Below, one piece after another: positions 22,188 through 30,857 of a stretch of 64,000 nt of DNA. A program made the position numbers and the translations under genes. Positions within the stretch are counted from its first letter, which is position 1, and each line of letters opens with the position of its first letter. The notes below the pieces were generated by a model. That model did no database searches, was not told the DNA's origin, and saw only the letters and a program-made list of their open reading frames with translations. The stretch is from an uncultured Gemmiger sp. (GTDB taxonomy: Bacteria > Bacillota > Clostridia > Oscillospirales > Ruminococcaceae): the NCBI GenBank assembly GCA_934502625.1, contig CAKSUQ010000001.1, positions 124,001-188,000 on the forward strand, in the 5' to 3' direction.

Positions 22188-24179
22188 TTACACTTCCAGA
22201 AGGATCGGCAAGATCATCGGGCTGCGCTTGGTGCGGCGGTAGATATAGCTCGACAGTGCCTCGCGCACGCGCGCCTTGACGCTTGCCCAATCGTGCATGT
22301 TGTCAGCCAGACTGCGGTCGAGCGCCATCTCGACCTGCGTACGCGCACCCTCCATCAGTTCCTCGCTCTCGCGCACGTAGACAAAGCCGCGGCTGACGAG
22401 GTCGGGGCCAGACAAGACCTGCCCGTTGCTGCCGTCGATGGCGGCGGTCACGATGATGATGCCGTCCTCCGACAGATGATGACGGTCGCGCAGAACGACG
22501 TTGCCGACATCGCCGACGCCGTAGCCATCGACCATCACAGCACCCGCCGTGACGGTGTTCTCAACGGTCATACCGTCCGCAGAGAGGCGGATGTTCTGGC
22601 CGTTCTCGGCAATATAGATGTTCTGTTTCGGGATATAGCCCAGATGCTCGGCGGTCTCGGCGTGGCGCTTGAGCTGCTTGAACTCGCCGTGCACCGGCAG
22701 GAAGAACTGCGGATGCGCCAGCGTCAGCATGAGCTTCTGCTCCTCCTGACAGGCGTGGCCGGAGACATGGGTGTCGTACATATTCTCGTAGATAACTTCC
22801 GCGCCGAGGGTCAGCAGGCCATTGACGACCTTCGTGACGGTCTTCTCGTTACCGGGGATCGGGCGCGCCGAGATGATGATGAAGTCATTGGGGCCAACGC
22901 GTACCTGACGGTGGCTGGCCTGCGCCATGCGGGACAGCGCGCTCAGCGGCTCGCCCTGACTGCCGGTCGTGATAAGGACGACCTTCTCCGGCGGGTACTT
23001 GTTGATCTCATCGATCGTGATGAGCACGTTGTCGGGCGCGTGCAGGTAGCCCAGCTCGCGCGCCATCTCGGTATTCGAGACCATGCTGCGGCCGCTGACG
23101 GCGACCTTGCGGCCGGACTCGATCGCCAGATCGATGATCTGCTGGACGCGGTAGATGTTCGACGCGAAGGTCGCCACGATGATGCGGCGCTTGCCCGCCT
23201 TGGCAAACAGGCCGCGCACACCCTCGGCGACGGTCTGCTCGGTGGCGGTGAAGCCGGGGCGCTCGGCGTTGGTCGAGTCGGAAAGCAGCGCCAGCACACC
23301 CCTGCGGCCATACTCGGCAATCGTGGGCAGGTCGGTGACGGCGTCGCCGGACAGCGGTGTGTAGTCGACCTTGAAGTCGCCGGTGTGGATGACAACACCG
23401 GCCGGACAGTCGATGGCGAAGGCCAGCGAGTCCGGGATCGAGTGGTTCACATGGATGGGCTCGACCGTGAAGCAGCCCAGCTTGACCTTCTGGCGGGGGC
23501 GGATCTCGTGGAAGATGGCGCTCGACGCAAGGCCGTGCTCCTCCAGCTTATTTTTGATAAGGCCAATTGTCAGCCGTGCGGCGTAGATCGGCACATTGAA
23601 TTTTTTGAGCAGATACGGCAGGCTGCCGATGTGATCCTCGTGCCCGTGGGTGATGAACAGACCCTTGATGCGGTCTTTGTTTTCCAGCACATAGGTGAAA
23701 TCCGGGATGACAAGGTCAACGCCGAACATGTCCGCGTCCGGGAAGACGAGGCCGCAGTCGACGAGGATCATATCGCCCTGACATTCATACAGGGTGATAT
23801 TTTTGCCGACCTCGCCGAGGCCGCCCAGCGGGCAGATGTGCATCGGGATGGCCGGGGTCATCTCAAGATGCTCCTGCTTCTGGGGCTTGCGGCCGCGGCG
23901 CTGCGGCCGGGGTGCAGCGTTCTGTGCCGGGGTCTGCACAGCGGGCTGCTGTGCCGGATGGCTCTGGCGCGGGCGGCGCGGACGCGGTGCGGGGACGCCC
24001 TGCGCGGCGGCAGGCGTCTGCTCTGCGGCAGCGGCCGGGCGCGGCTTGCGGGTGCGAGGCTTGTGCTGCGCGCCCGCGGCGTTCTCGCCCTGCGGGCGGG
24101 GTGCGCGCGGACGGCGCTGCTGCGGGGTGCGCTCAGAATTGGCGGAACTACTTTTACGTTTTGGCTTGAACTCTTCCAT
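22188..24179 (-). CDS. rnj: Ribonuclease J with basic N-terminal extension
   Basis: RNase J is a beta-CASP exo/endoribonuclease central to mRNA turnover and rRNA processing. The catalytic domain shows the zinc motif THGHEDHIGSLPY, the HTGDFK segment and the SGHACQEEQ motif. Compared with Bacillus RNase J1 this 663-residue protein carries an extra N-terminal region of about 105 residues rich in Arg, Pro, Ala and Gln, probably disordered. The ATG at 24179 has GGAGG six bases upstream; an open frame reaching 24353 would start within the leader. It heads the eight-gene run ending at 13090 and has a leader of about 185 bases. Confidence 0.94.
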   Translation of the reverse strand: MEEFKPKRKSSSANSERTPQQRRPRAPRPQGENAAGAQHKPRTRKPRPAAAAEQTPAAAQGVPAPRPRRPRQSHPAQQPAVQTPAQNAAPRPQRRGRKPQKQEHLEMTPAIPMHICPLGGLGEVGKNITLYECQGDMILVDCGLVFPDADMFGVDLVIPDFTYVLENKDRIKGLFITHGHEDHIGSLPYLLKKFNVPIYAARLTIGLIKNKLEEHGLASSAIFHEIRPRQKVKLGCFTVEPIHVNHSIPDSLAFAIDCPAGVVIHTGDFKVDYTPLSGDAVTDLPTIAEYGRRGVLALLSDSTNAERPGFTATEQTVAEGVRGLFAKAGKRRIIVATFASNIYRVQQIIDLAIESGRKVAVSGRSMVSNTEMARELGYLHAPDNVLITIDEINKYPPEKVVLITTGSQGEPLSALSRMAQASHRQVRVGPNDFIIISARPIPGNEKTVTKVVNGLLTLGAEVIYENMYDTHVSGHACQEEQKLMLTLAHPQFFLPVHGEFKQLKRHAETAEHLGYIPKQNIYIAENGQNIRLSADGMTVENTVTAGAVMVDGYGVGDVGNVVLRDRHHLSEDGIIIVTAAIDGSNGQVLSGPDLVSRGFVYVRESEELMEGARTQVEMALDRSLADNMHDWASVKARVREALSSYIYRRTKRSPMILPILLEV

Positions 24180-24370
24180 CGAGAACCTCCGAATCATCGT
24201 ATTTCCGGGCTGATACCGGCCAACTGCGGGTACCGAACTCCCTCTAAAACGGTTGCGATCTATGTATTTTTCAGAGCGAATGCTCCTATGCCTATGGGAT
24301 GGGCGCGGAAAGCCCGCCTGAAAAGGCGCGGCCAGGCCCGATAAAACACACACAATTGCAATTACATCTT

Positions 24371-24398
24371 ATTATAGCACATTCCGCGTTCCTGTCAA
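24371..24398 (-). promoter_or_regulatory. Sigma-A promoter of the RNase J operon
   Basis: Minus strand: TTGACA, 16-base spacer, TATAAT (24371-24376). It is back-to-back with the rnhA promoter. Confidence 0.85.
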
Positions 24399-24403
24399 AT
24401 CCC

Positions 24404-24432
24404 TTGCCATATGCCGACGAAGCAGGTATAAT
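24404..24432 (+). promoter_or_regulatory. Sigma-A promoter of rnhA
   Basis: Plus strand: TTGCCA, 17-base spacer, TATAAT (24427-24432), about 33 bases before the rnhA ATG. Confidence 0.85.
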
Positions 24433-24464
24433 GCTAGTATAGACAAAAATTTGGAGTGCATCAC

Positions 24465-24926
24465 ATGAAACGTATTGAAATTTATACCGACGGCGCATGC
24501 AGCGGCAACCCCGGCCCCGGCGGCTGGGGGGCGATCTTGAGGTTCCGCACGGCGGACAAGGTGTACGAAAAGGAAATTTCCGGCGGCGACGCCACCACGA
24601 CGAACAACCGCATGGAGATGACCGCCCTGCTCGAAGCGCTGCGCCAATTAAAGGAACCCTGCGCCATCGATCTGTACAGCGACAGCAAATACGTCATTGA
24701 CAGCCTGCAAAAGGGCTGGGCGCGCGGCTGGCGGGCGCGCGGCTGGAAAAAGGCTGACAAGTCCCCTGCCCTGAACCCTGACCTTTGGGCACCGCTGCTG
24801 GCCGAGAGCGAGAAGCACGAGATCACCTACCACTGGCTGAAAGGCCACGCAGGGCACCCCGAAAACGAGCGCTGCGACCGCATGGCCGTGGAGCAGAGCA
24901 AAAAACATGGCGGACGGCAGGCCTGA
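24465..24926 (+). CDS. rnhA: Ribonuclease HI
   Basis: RNase HI cleaves the RNA strand of RNA:DNA hybrids. The 153-residue protein shows the catalytic carboxylates in YTDGACSGNPGPGG, NRMEMTALLEAL, YSDSKYVI and the last aspartate in NERCDRMA. The start ATG at 24465 has GGAG eight bases upstream; the GTG three codons earlier lies inside that site. It is followed 24 bases later by the MnmA-like gene. Confidence 0.96.
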   Translation: MKRIEIYTDGACSGNPGPGGWGAILRFRTADKVYEKEISGGDATTTNNRMEMTALLEALRQLKEPCAIDLYSDSKYVIDSLQKGWARGWRARGWKKADKSPALNPDLWAPLLAESEKHEITYHWLKGHAGHPENERCDRMAVEQSKKHGGRQA

Positions 24927-24950
24927 CGCTGTTTTAAAAAGGAGAAGGAC

Positions 24951-25346
24951 ATGGACGGTTTTAACACATTTGAAAAGCAGGATAAAGTCCTGCTGGGGCT
25001 GAACGGCGGTCGTGACGCTGCCGCCGCGCTGCGCATTTTGCAGCAGCAGGGCTTTGCTGTGCAGACATTCACGGTAAAGCAGGAGGTCACACCCGCAGAG
25101 CTGCTGCAATTGCTGACCGACAAGGCCGCCGCGCTGGACTGCGCGTTTATCGCCACCGGGCACTATGCCCGCACCGAGGTGGACGCGGACGGCGTCACCC
25201 GCGTACTGGCCGCGCTGGATGCCGAAGCCGACCAGAGCGCCGCGCTGGCCGATCTGCCGCAGGAGCTTCTGGCGAAGCTGGTACTGCCGCTGGGGGAATT
25301 TACGAAGGCGGAAGTGGAAGAACTGCTGGCGGAAGCGGCAGAATAA
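24951..25346 (+). CDS. Miniature MnmA-like protein
   Basis: This 131-residue protein resembles parts of tRNA 2-thiouridylase MnmA. Residues 13-25 (LGLNGGRDAAAAL) align by eye with the MnmA PP-loop SGGVDSS but lack the key serines. Residues 64-71 (FIATGHYAR) match the adenylation domain. The segment ending LPLGEFTKAEVEELL matches the end of the MnmA catalytic domain. The region that would hold the first catalytic cysteine and the whole C-terminal RNA-binding domain are missing, so thiolation activity is unlikely. A good binding site (AAGGAG) precedes the ATG and codon use looks normal. A retained noncatalytic role is possible; function unknown. Confidence 0.7.
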   Translation: MDGFNTFEKQDKVLLGLNGGRDAAAALRILQQQGFAVQTFTVKQEVTPAELLQLLTDKAAALDCAFIATGHYARTEVDADGVTRVLAALDAEADQSAALADLPQELLAKLVLPLGEFTKAEVEELLAEAAE

Positions 25347-25358
25347 GCGGATCATAAC

Positions 25359-25401
25359 AAAACTGCCTGTGCGGGCGCGAACCTGCACAGGCAGTTTTAT
25401 T
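25359..25401. terminator. Bidirectional terminator between rnhA operon and lysA
   Basis: The stem AAAACTGCCTGTGC / GCACAGGCAGTTTT has a T-rich tail on the plus strand and an A-rich edge serving the minus strand. It lies between convergent genes. Confidence 0.85.
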
Positions 25402-25421
25402 TTAGTTTTTGGGGAGCTGCG

Positions 25422-26684
25422 TTACTTCTTAAAAAACGGGCTGAAATCAAAGGTGGCGAAGTAATCCTCCGGCGTTTCGGCGCGGCGAATGAGTTGGTGG
25501 GAGCCGTCCTCCTTCAGCAGCACCTCGGCGCTGCGCAGCTTGCCGTTGTAGTTGTAGCCCATCGAGAAGCCGTGCGCGCCGGTGTCGTGGATATAGACGA
25601 TGTCGCCGATCTCAATCTCCGGCAGCATGCGGTCAATGGCGAACTTGTCGTTGTTCTCGCACAGGCCGCCTGTGACGTCATACTTGTGGTCGCAGGGGGC
25701 ATCCTCCTTGCCCAGCACCGTGATGTGATGGTAGGAGCCGTACATGGCCGGGCGCATCAGATTCGCCGCGCAGGCGTCGACACCGATGTACTCTTTATAA
25801 ATGTGCTTTTCATGCAGCACGGTCGTGACAAGTGCGCCGTAGGGAGCGAGCATGAAGCGCCCCATCTCGGTGAAGATGGCGATGTCGCCCATACCGGCGG
25901 GCACGAGGATCTCCTCGAACTTTTTGCGCACGCCCTCGCCGATGGCGGCAATGTCGTTGCTGCGCTGGTCGGGGCGGTAGGCAATGCCGACACCGCCGGA
26001 CAGGTTGATGAACTTGATCTTTGCGCCGGTGCGCTTGTGCAGGCGGACGGCCAGCTCAAACAGGATGCCCGCCAGCTTCGGGTAATAGTCGTCGGTGACG
26101 GTGTTGCTGGCAAGGAAGGAATGGATGCCGAACTCCTCGGCGCCGGCGGCCATCAGCTTCGTGTAAGCCTCGGCCATCTGATCCTCACTCATGCCGTATT
26201 TGGCGTCGCCGGGGTTGTCCATGATGCCGTTGCCCAGCTCGAAGACACCGCCCGGATTAAAACGGCAGCAGACGGTCTTGGGGACGCCGGCGACCTTTTC
26301 CAGAAACTCAACATGGGTCAGGTCGTCGAGGTTGATGTACGCGCCGAGGTCGTAGGCCTTCTTCATATCCTGCGCGGGGGTGTCGTTGGACGAGAACATG
26401 ATGTCGCTGCCCTTGAAGCCGCAGGCCTCGCTCATGAGCAGCTCGGTGTAGCTGGAGCAGTCAACGCCGCAGCCTTCCTCCTGCAGGATTTTCAGCAGAT
26501 AGGGGTTCGGCGTGGCCTTGACGGCGAAATATTCCTTGAAGCCCTTATTCCAGCTGAACGCGGCGTTGACCCTGCGGGCGTTCTCGCGAATGCCCTTTTC
26601 ATCGTAGAGGTGGAACGGCGTGGGGATGTCGACGGCGATTTCCTTCGCCTGTGCAAGGGTAATAAACGGCTTTTTCTGCGGCAT
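25422..26684 (-). CDS. lysA: Diaminopimelate decarboxylase
   Basis: LysA is a PLP enzyme that converts meso-diaminopimelate to L-lysine. The 420-residue protein has the Schiff-base lysine Lys56 in YFAVKATPN, the glycine-rich phosphate-binding segment NLSGGVGIAY, and active-site segments TEMGRF and GGLCENNDKF from the dimer interface. The start at 26684 is set by GGGAAGA upstream; a longer frame to 26894 would run through the promoter and repeats. It is a single-gene unit with its own promoter. Confidence 0.92.
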   Translation of the reverse strand: MPQKKPFITLAQAKEIAVDIPTPFHLYDEKGIRENARRVNAAFSWNKGFKEYFAVKATPNPYLLKILQEEGCGVDCSSYTELLMSEACGFKGSDIMFSSNDTPAQDMKKAYDLGAYINLDDLTHVEFLEKVAGVPKTVCCRFNPGGVFELGNGIMDNPGDAKYGMSEDQMAEAYTKLMAAGAEEFGIHSFLASNTVTDDYYPKLAGILFELAVRLHKRTGAKIKFINLSGGVGIAYRPDQRSNDIAAIGEGVRKKFEEILVPAGMGDIAIFTEMGRFMLAPYGALVTTVLHEKHIYKEYIGVDACAANLMRPAMYGSYHHITVLGKEDAPCDHKYDVTGGLCENNDKFAIDRMLPEIEIGDIVYIHDTGAHGFSMGYNYNGKLRSAEVLLKEDGSHQLIRRAETPEDYFATFDFSPFFKK

Positions 26685-26726
26685 GATGGATCTTCCCTTT
26701 CCTGTATATACTTTCAAATTATGTAT

Positions 26727-26755
26727 ATTATATACGTTTTTCCACAGTGCGACAA
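26727..26755 (-). promoter_or_regulatory. Sigma-A promoter of lysA
   Basis: Minus strand: TTGTCG, 17-base spacer, TATAAT (26727-26732), about 43 bases before the lysA ATG. Confidence 0.8.
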
Positions 26756-26786
26756 GGGGTAAAAGAAAAAACAACCGCAAAGCGCC

Positions 26787-26854
26787 GCGGGCGCATATGG
26801 AACGCGCCCCTACACACACGTACATCGTAGGGGCGGATTCTATATCCGCCCGCA
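26787..26854. repeat. Pair of palindromic intergenic repeats
   Basis: The units at 26787-26813 (GCGGGCGCATATGG...GCGCCCCTAC) and 26828-26854 (GTAGGGGCGGATTC...CCGCCCGC) face each other with CTAC/GTAG edges. They belong to the same family as 169-277 and lie between lysA and the MATE gene. Confidence 0.75.
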
Positions 26855-26856
26855 AG

Positions 26857-26886
26857 CAAAAAGAGCTGCCCCTTACTGGGACAGCC
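26857..26886 (-). terminator. Terminator of the MATE gene
   Basis: Minus strand: stem GCTGTCCC/GGGGCAGC (one G-U pair) followed by TCTTTTT, just after the MATE stop codon. Confidence 0.75.
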
Positions 26887-26893
26887 CATAGCA

Positions 26894-28279
26894 TTATAAC
26901 ACCGTTTCCGCATGATCGCCCTGCATGTGCAGCTTAGCGGCCAACAGGCGGTTGTCCAGCTGGCGGCACGTCCACTTGTAGGCGGGATACAGGAACAGGC
27001 AGGCCGCGACCCACGCGGCAGGGTTGGACAGTTCGGCACCGAAATAGCCCAAAATCGGCACCAGCACAATGGCGACTGCCGTGCGGGCGACCATCTCGGC
27101 GACGCCTGCCATCATGGCAAGCGTCGAGAAGCCGAGGCCTTGGATCGTGTAGCGCCAGACGATCAGAGCACCCAGCGGAATGAAGAAGACACTGTTCCAG
27201 AACAGGTACTCACGCCCCATATTGACGATGTCGACTTCCTTTGCGGTGTCGAGGAAGAGGCTCATGATCTGCACGTCGGTGAAATGCAGGATGAACGCCG
27301 ACGCCAGCGCGTAGACCAGAATGATGAGCAGTGCGCTGTTGACGCCCTGCCGCACGCGATCCATCCGCGACGCGCCGAGGTTCTGCCCGGCGTAGGTCGC
27401 CATCGCAGTGCCGATGCTTTCCAGCGGGACGGTCAGCAGGCTTTGCGTCTTGCCGGCGGCGGTGACAGCCGCAACGGCGGTGCTGCCCAGCACATTGACC
27501 GCCCACTGCATAATGACGCTGCCGATGGCCGTGATGCTGCACTGCAAGCCCATGGGCACACCGATGCCCAGCAAGCGCCCGCAGGCCTTCTTGCTGTAGG
27601 CCATATCGCCTTTTTCCATCTTAAGGACGTCGAATTTGCGGCGAAGATACGCAAAACTCAGCACACCGGAGATGACCTGCGAAATGTCGGTTGCCAGTGC
27701 CGCGCCCAGCACGCCCATATGGAACGGGATGATGAAGACAAGGTCAAGGCCGATGTTCAGCGCACTTGTCAGGATCAGAAAGTAGAGCGGCGTTTTGCTG
27801 TCGCCCAGCGCGCGCATGATAGCGGCCACCATATTGTACAGGAAGATGAAGGGAATGCCCGCGAAGATCCACCCGATGTAGACGACCGCACCGTCGAGGA
27901 TGTCGTCCGGCGTCTGCATCAGCTCCATCATCGGGCGGGTCAGTGCCACGGTCGCGACGGTCAACACCACGCTTCCCGCGATGCAGAGCCACGCGGCGTT
28001 CGCCACATGGCGGCGCAGGTCTTTGTAATCCCGCGCGCCGAACAACTGCGCGATGGGGATGGCGAAACCGTTGCAGACGCCGATGACAAAGCCCAGAATC
28101 AGGTAGTTGACTGAGCCCGTCGCGCCGACCGAGGCCAGCGCACTGACGCCGCAGAAGCGGCCAACGATGATGGTATCCGCCAGCGCGTAAAACTGCTGGA
28201 ACAGGTTGCCCAGCACCAGCGGCAATGTGAACATGAGGATAACTTTGAGCGGGCTTCCGCTCGTGAGATCTTTCGTCAT
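26894..28279 (-). CDS. MATE family efflux transporter
   Basis: This is a 461-residue multidrug and toxic compound extrusion protein in the cytoplasmic membrane, probably driven by Na+ or H+ gradients. It begins MTKDLTSGSPLKVILMFTLP, the usual N-terminus of clostridial MATE proteins, and has about 12 hydrophobic segments. Conserved pieces are GNLFQQFYALADTIIVGR in the first repeat and GLQCSITAIGSV in the second. The substrate cannot be predicted. AAAGGAAA lies just before the ATG and there is a promoter at 28329-28356. No adjacent regulator is seen. Confidence 0.92.
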   Translation of the reverse strand: MTKDLTSGSPLKVILMFTLPLVLGNLFQQFYALADTIIVGRFCGVSALASVGATGSVNYLILGFVIGVCNGFAIPIAQLFGARDYKDLRRHVANAAWLCIAGSVVLTVATVALTRPMMELMQTPDDILDGAVVYIGWIFAGIPFIFLYNMVAAIMRALGDSKTPLYFLILTSALNIGLDLVFIIPFHMGVLGAALATDISQVISGVLSFAYLRRKFDVLKMEKGDMAYSKKACGRLLGIGVPMGLQCSITAIGSVIMQWAVNVLGSTAVAAVTAAGKTQSLLTVPLESIGTAMATYAGQNLGASRMDRVRQGVNSALLIILVYALASAFILHFTDVQIMSLFLDTAKEVDIVNMGREYLFWNSVFFIPLGALIVWRYTIQGLGFSTLAMMAGVAEMVARTAVAIVLVPILGYFGAELSNPAAWVAACLFLYPAYKWTCRQLDNRLLAAKLHMQGDHAETVL

Positions 28280-28328
28280 AGCTTTCCTTTACCCATAATG
28301 TTTTCTCTCGTACATTCGTGCGAATCGT

Positions 28329-28356
28329 ATTATAACACGCGAATTTGTAAATGCAA
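28329..28356 (-). promoter_or_regulatory. Promoter of the MATE gene
   Basis: Minus strand: TTGCAT, 16-base spacer, TATAAT (28329-28334). Confidence 0.7.
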
Positions 28357-28405
28357 TAGGAGAATTCATGCAAATTTTGCGGACTTTTCCGCCAAGTTTA
28401 CCGCA

Positions 28406-28432
28406 AGAAAAACAACCGCCCGCAGGCGGCTG
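28406..28432 (-). terminator. Terminator of the udg-helicase operon
   Basis: Minus strand: stem AGCCGCC/GGCGGTT with loop TGCG, then GTTTTTC, 8 bases after the helicase stop. Confidence 0.75.
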
Positions 28433-28439
28433 CTTTCAT

Positions 28440-30824
28440 TCATGATTCGTGCTTTTTCCAGAAGTCGGTCAGCTCAGTTTTCCATGCGTCCGCCGACGTC
28501 ACCACCCGCAGATGCTCCCAGTGGGGCGGCATCAGGCGGCGGGTGTCTGGCGCGGTAAAGCGGTCGTCGATGAGCAGCACAACGCCCTTGTCCTGCGGCG
28601 TGCGGATGACCCGCCCCGCCGCCTGCAAGACCTTGTTCATGCCGGGATAGCGGTAGGCGTAGTCAAAGCCGGAGCCGCGCGTCTGCTCGAAGTAATCGCG
28701 CAGCTGCTCCTGCCGCGCACCGACCTGCGGCAGACCGGGGCTGACAATGGCCGCGCCGATCAAACTGTCGCCCACGAGGTCGACCCCCTCGCCGAAGACG
28801 CCGCCCAGCACCGCAAAGCCCAGCAGCGTCCGGCCATCCGGCGCGGCAAACTGCGCGAGGAAGTCCGCGCGCTGCGCCTCGTCCATCGCCGTTTCCTGCT
28901 TGGTGGTCGGCACGTCCGGGAAGCGGGCGATGAAATTCTCCCACACCTGCTGCAGATAGCTGTAGCTGGGGAAAAACGCGAGGTAGTGCCCGGCCTTTGC
29001 CCCGGCCATGACGGCCAGAAGCTCGCTGATCTTGGCAATGCTGGCGGCGCGGTCTTTGTAGCGGGTGCTGACCTGCCGCGCGCACCACAGCCCCAGATTT
29101 TGCTGGTCGAAGGGGCTGCGCAGCGCCACGGCGCGGGCGTCGGGCAGGCCGCAGAGGTCTTTGTAGTACCCCGCCGGTGCCAGCGTCGCGCTGAACAGCA
29201 CCGCCGCCTGCCCCTTGGCAAAATCGGCGGCGAGGAAGTCGCTGGGGTCAAGGCAGAGCATCGCGGCGCGCACCTCGCTGCCGTGGGCGGAGATTTGCAG
29301 CACAAAGTGGTCGTCGAAGGTGTCGGCCACCCGCAGCCACGCGCGGACATCAAAGTACAATTGCAGCAGTGCGTCGTGGGTCTCGTCGGGCTCGCGGTGC
29401 TCGTCGAGCCAGATCTCCAGTGGCTCGCACAGGCGGGTCAGCGCGCGGTCGAAGTCGTCGGCGCGGATCTTTTCAAAAAATGTCCGGCCAAAACGGTCGT
29501 CGCCGTCGGTCTCCTCGCAGCGGTGCCGCCACTCAATGAAGATATTGTTGACCTTTGTCAGGGCGTTTTTCAGGCTGCTTTTGCCCTTGCCAAGGCGCTT
29601 CTTCGCGTCGTAGAAGGCACTTTTCGCAAGCGCAGCGCTGTGCATATCCCGCGCGCGGCCGGGTAGATTGTGCGCTTCATCGATGAGAAACAGATAGTCT
29701 CCCGCCGCATCGAAAAAACGTACAAGATGCACGACGGGGTCGAACAGGTAGTTGTAGTCCCCCACCACGACGTCGCACCAAAGGCTCAGATCCAACCCCA
29801 ACTCAAATGGGCAGACCGTGTGCTTTTTCGCGAGGGCTTGCAGCGCGTCAGCAGTCAGGGCGTGGGTGTCCAGCGCGTCCCACAGCGCCGTCTTGACCCG
29901 ATCAAAGTAGCCGTTGGCGTAGGGACATGCCTCCGGCGTGCACTCGCGGTGGGTCTGCAGGCAGATTTTGTCCTTGGCCGTCAGCGTCACACTGCGCAGC
30001 CGCAGTGCCGGATCGGAGGCGCGCAGCAATGCCAGCGCGTTTTCTGCCGCCGCACGGGTCGTGCCGCGCGCCGTCAGGTAGAAGATCGTGCCGCCCGTGT
30101 GTACGGCTTTCAACGCCGGGAAAAGCACACTCATCGTCTTGCCGATACCGGTCGGCGCTTGGGCAAGCAGCTGCCCGCCCTCGGTGCAGGTCTTGTACAC
30201 TGCGCCAATCAGCGCGCGCTGGCCGGGGCGGTAGCTTTCAAATGGGAATTGCAGCGCGGCCAGCGAGGCACGGCTGACCTGCTGCCACTCGGCGGCGCGC
30301 TTTGCCCATGGGGCGTACCGGGTCAGCAGGTCGGTGACGATAGCATCCAGTGCGTCGGCGGTGTAGTCGTGGCTGAAGCGAAATTCCAACTCCTCATCGA
30401 CCTGATAGTAGGTCAGCCGCACCCGCATGGCGGGCAAGCCCTGCTGGCGGGCGTAGATAGCCGCGTAAATCTGCGCCTGCGCCCAATGCTCAGGGCTTTG
30501 CTCGCCGGTGATCAGCTCCGGCGGCAGCGTCGTCGTCTTGATCTCGTCGATGGTCGGCGTGCCGTCCGTGTCGGTGAAGATACCGTCGGCGCGCCCCTCC
30601 AGCGTGTAGGCAATGTCCGCACAGGCGTAGTCCTGCCGCAGCGAGACCTCGGCCTGATAGTCGGCAAATTCCTTCACGGCGGCGCGCTGCAATTTGCGGT
30701 GCAGCCGCGCGCCCTCGTTGGCGCGGTCGAAGCCGGTGAAGCGACTGTCGATGCTGCCGGTGCGCAACAAAAATTCCACCAGACGCCGTATGGGCAGCGT
30801 CAGTGCCAGTGTTTCGGGCTCCAT
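28440..30824 (-). CDS. Fe-S DNA helicase of XPD/DinG type with N-terminal PD-(D/E)XK nuclease-like domain
   Basis: The 794-residue protein combines two modules. The N-terminal part resembles a RecB/Cas4-type nuclease: GRAD (77-80), DEIK (93-96) and a QAQIY motif (116-120). A superfamily 2 helicase follows: Walker A APTGIGKT (223-230), four cysteines suited to a 4Fe-4S cluster (about 288, 295, 300, 338) and DEAH (382-385). The C-terminal motor domain includes VFGEGVDLVGD and AAGRVIRTPQDKG. The likely role is DNA unwinding with end processing in repair. It follows the uracil-DNA glycosylase by 33 bases, so the two are probably one operon. AAGGAGG precedes the ATG. Confidence 0.88.
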   Translation of the reverse strand: MEPETLALTLPIRRLVEFLLRTGSIDSRFTGFDRANEGARLHRKLQRAAVKEFADYQAEVSLRQDYACADIAYTLEGRADGIFTDTDGTPTIDEIKTTTLPPELITGEQSPEHWAQAQIYAAIYARQQGLPAMRVRLTYYQVDEELEFRFSHDYTADALDAIVTDLLTRYAPWAKRAAEWQQVSRASLAALQFPFESYRPGQRALIGAVYKTCTEGGQLLAQAPTGIGKTMSVLFPALKAVHTGGTIFYLTARGTTRAAAENALALLRASDPALRLRSVTLTAKDKICLQTHRECTPEACPYANGYFDRVKTALWDALDTHALTADALQALAKKHTVCPFELGLDLSLWCDVVVGDYNYLFDPVVHLVRFFDAAGDYLFLIDEAHNLPGRARDMHSAALAKSAFYDAKKRLGKGKSSLKNALTKVNNIFIEWRHRCEETDGDDRFGRTFFEKIRADDFDRALTRLCEPLEIWLDEHREPDETHDALLQLYFDVRAWLRVADTFDDHFVLQISAHGSEVRAAMLCLDPSDFLAADFAKGQAAVLFSATLAPAGYYKDLCGLPDARAVALRSPFDQQNLGLWCARQVSTRYKDRAASIAKISELLAVMAGAKAGHYLAFFPSYSYLQQVWENFIARFPDVPTTKQETAMDEAQRADFLAQFAAPDGRTLLGFAVLGGVFGEGVDLVGDSLIGAAIVSPGLPQVGARQEQLRDYFEQTRGSGFDYAYRYPGMNKVLQAAGRVIRTPQDKGVVLLIDDRFTAPDTRRLMPPHWEHLRVVTSADAWKTELTDFWKKHES

Positions 30825-30857
30825 GCTGCTCCCCTCCTTGCATCGGGTGGTATACTT

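Noticed and set aside
20310..24344. A 1344-codon open frame antisense to gdpP and the RNase J gene (also long antisense frames at 6663-8954, 8945-11257 and 14234-16795)
   Set aside because: They mirror strongly conserved genes on the other strand. Their translations are Arg/Ala/Val/His-rich with no domain pattern, as expected from codon bias in GC-rich genes.
24180..24353. Extension of the RNase J gene to 24353
   Set aside because: The extended part is leader RNA downstream of a consensus promoter. GGAGG directly precedes the ATG at 24179.
26685..26894. Extension of lysA to a start at 26894
   Set aside because: The extension crosses the promoter and two intergenic repeats and is not conserved in composition. 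The ATG at 26684 has a ribosome binding site.
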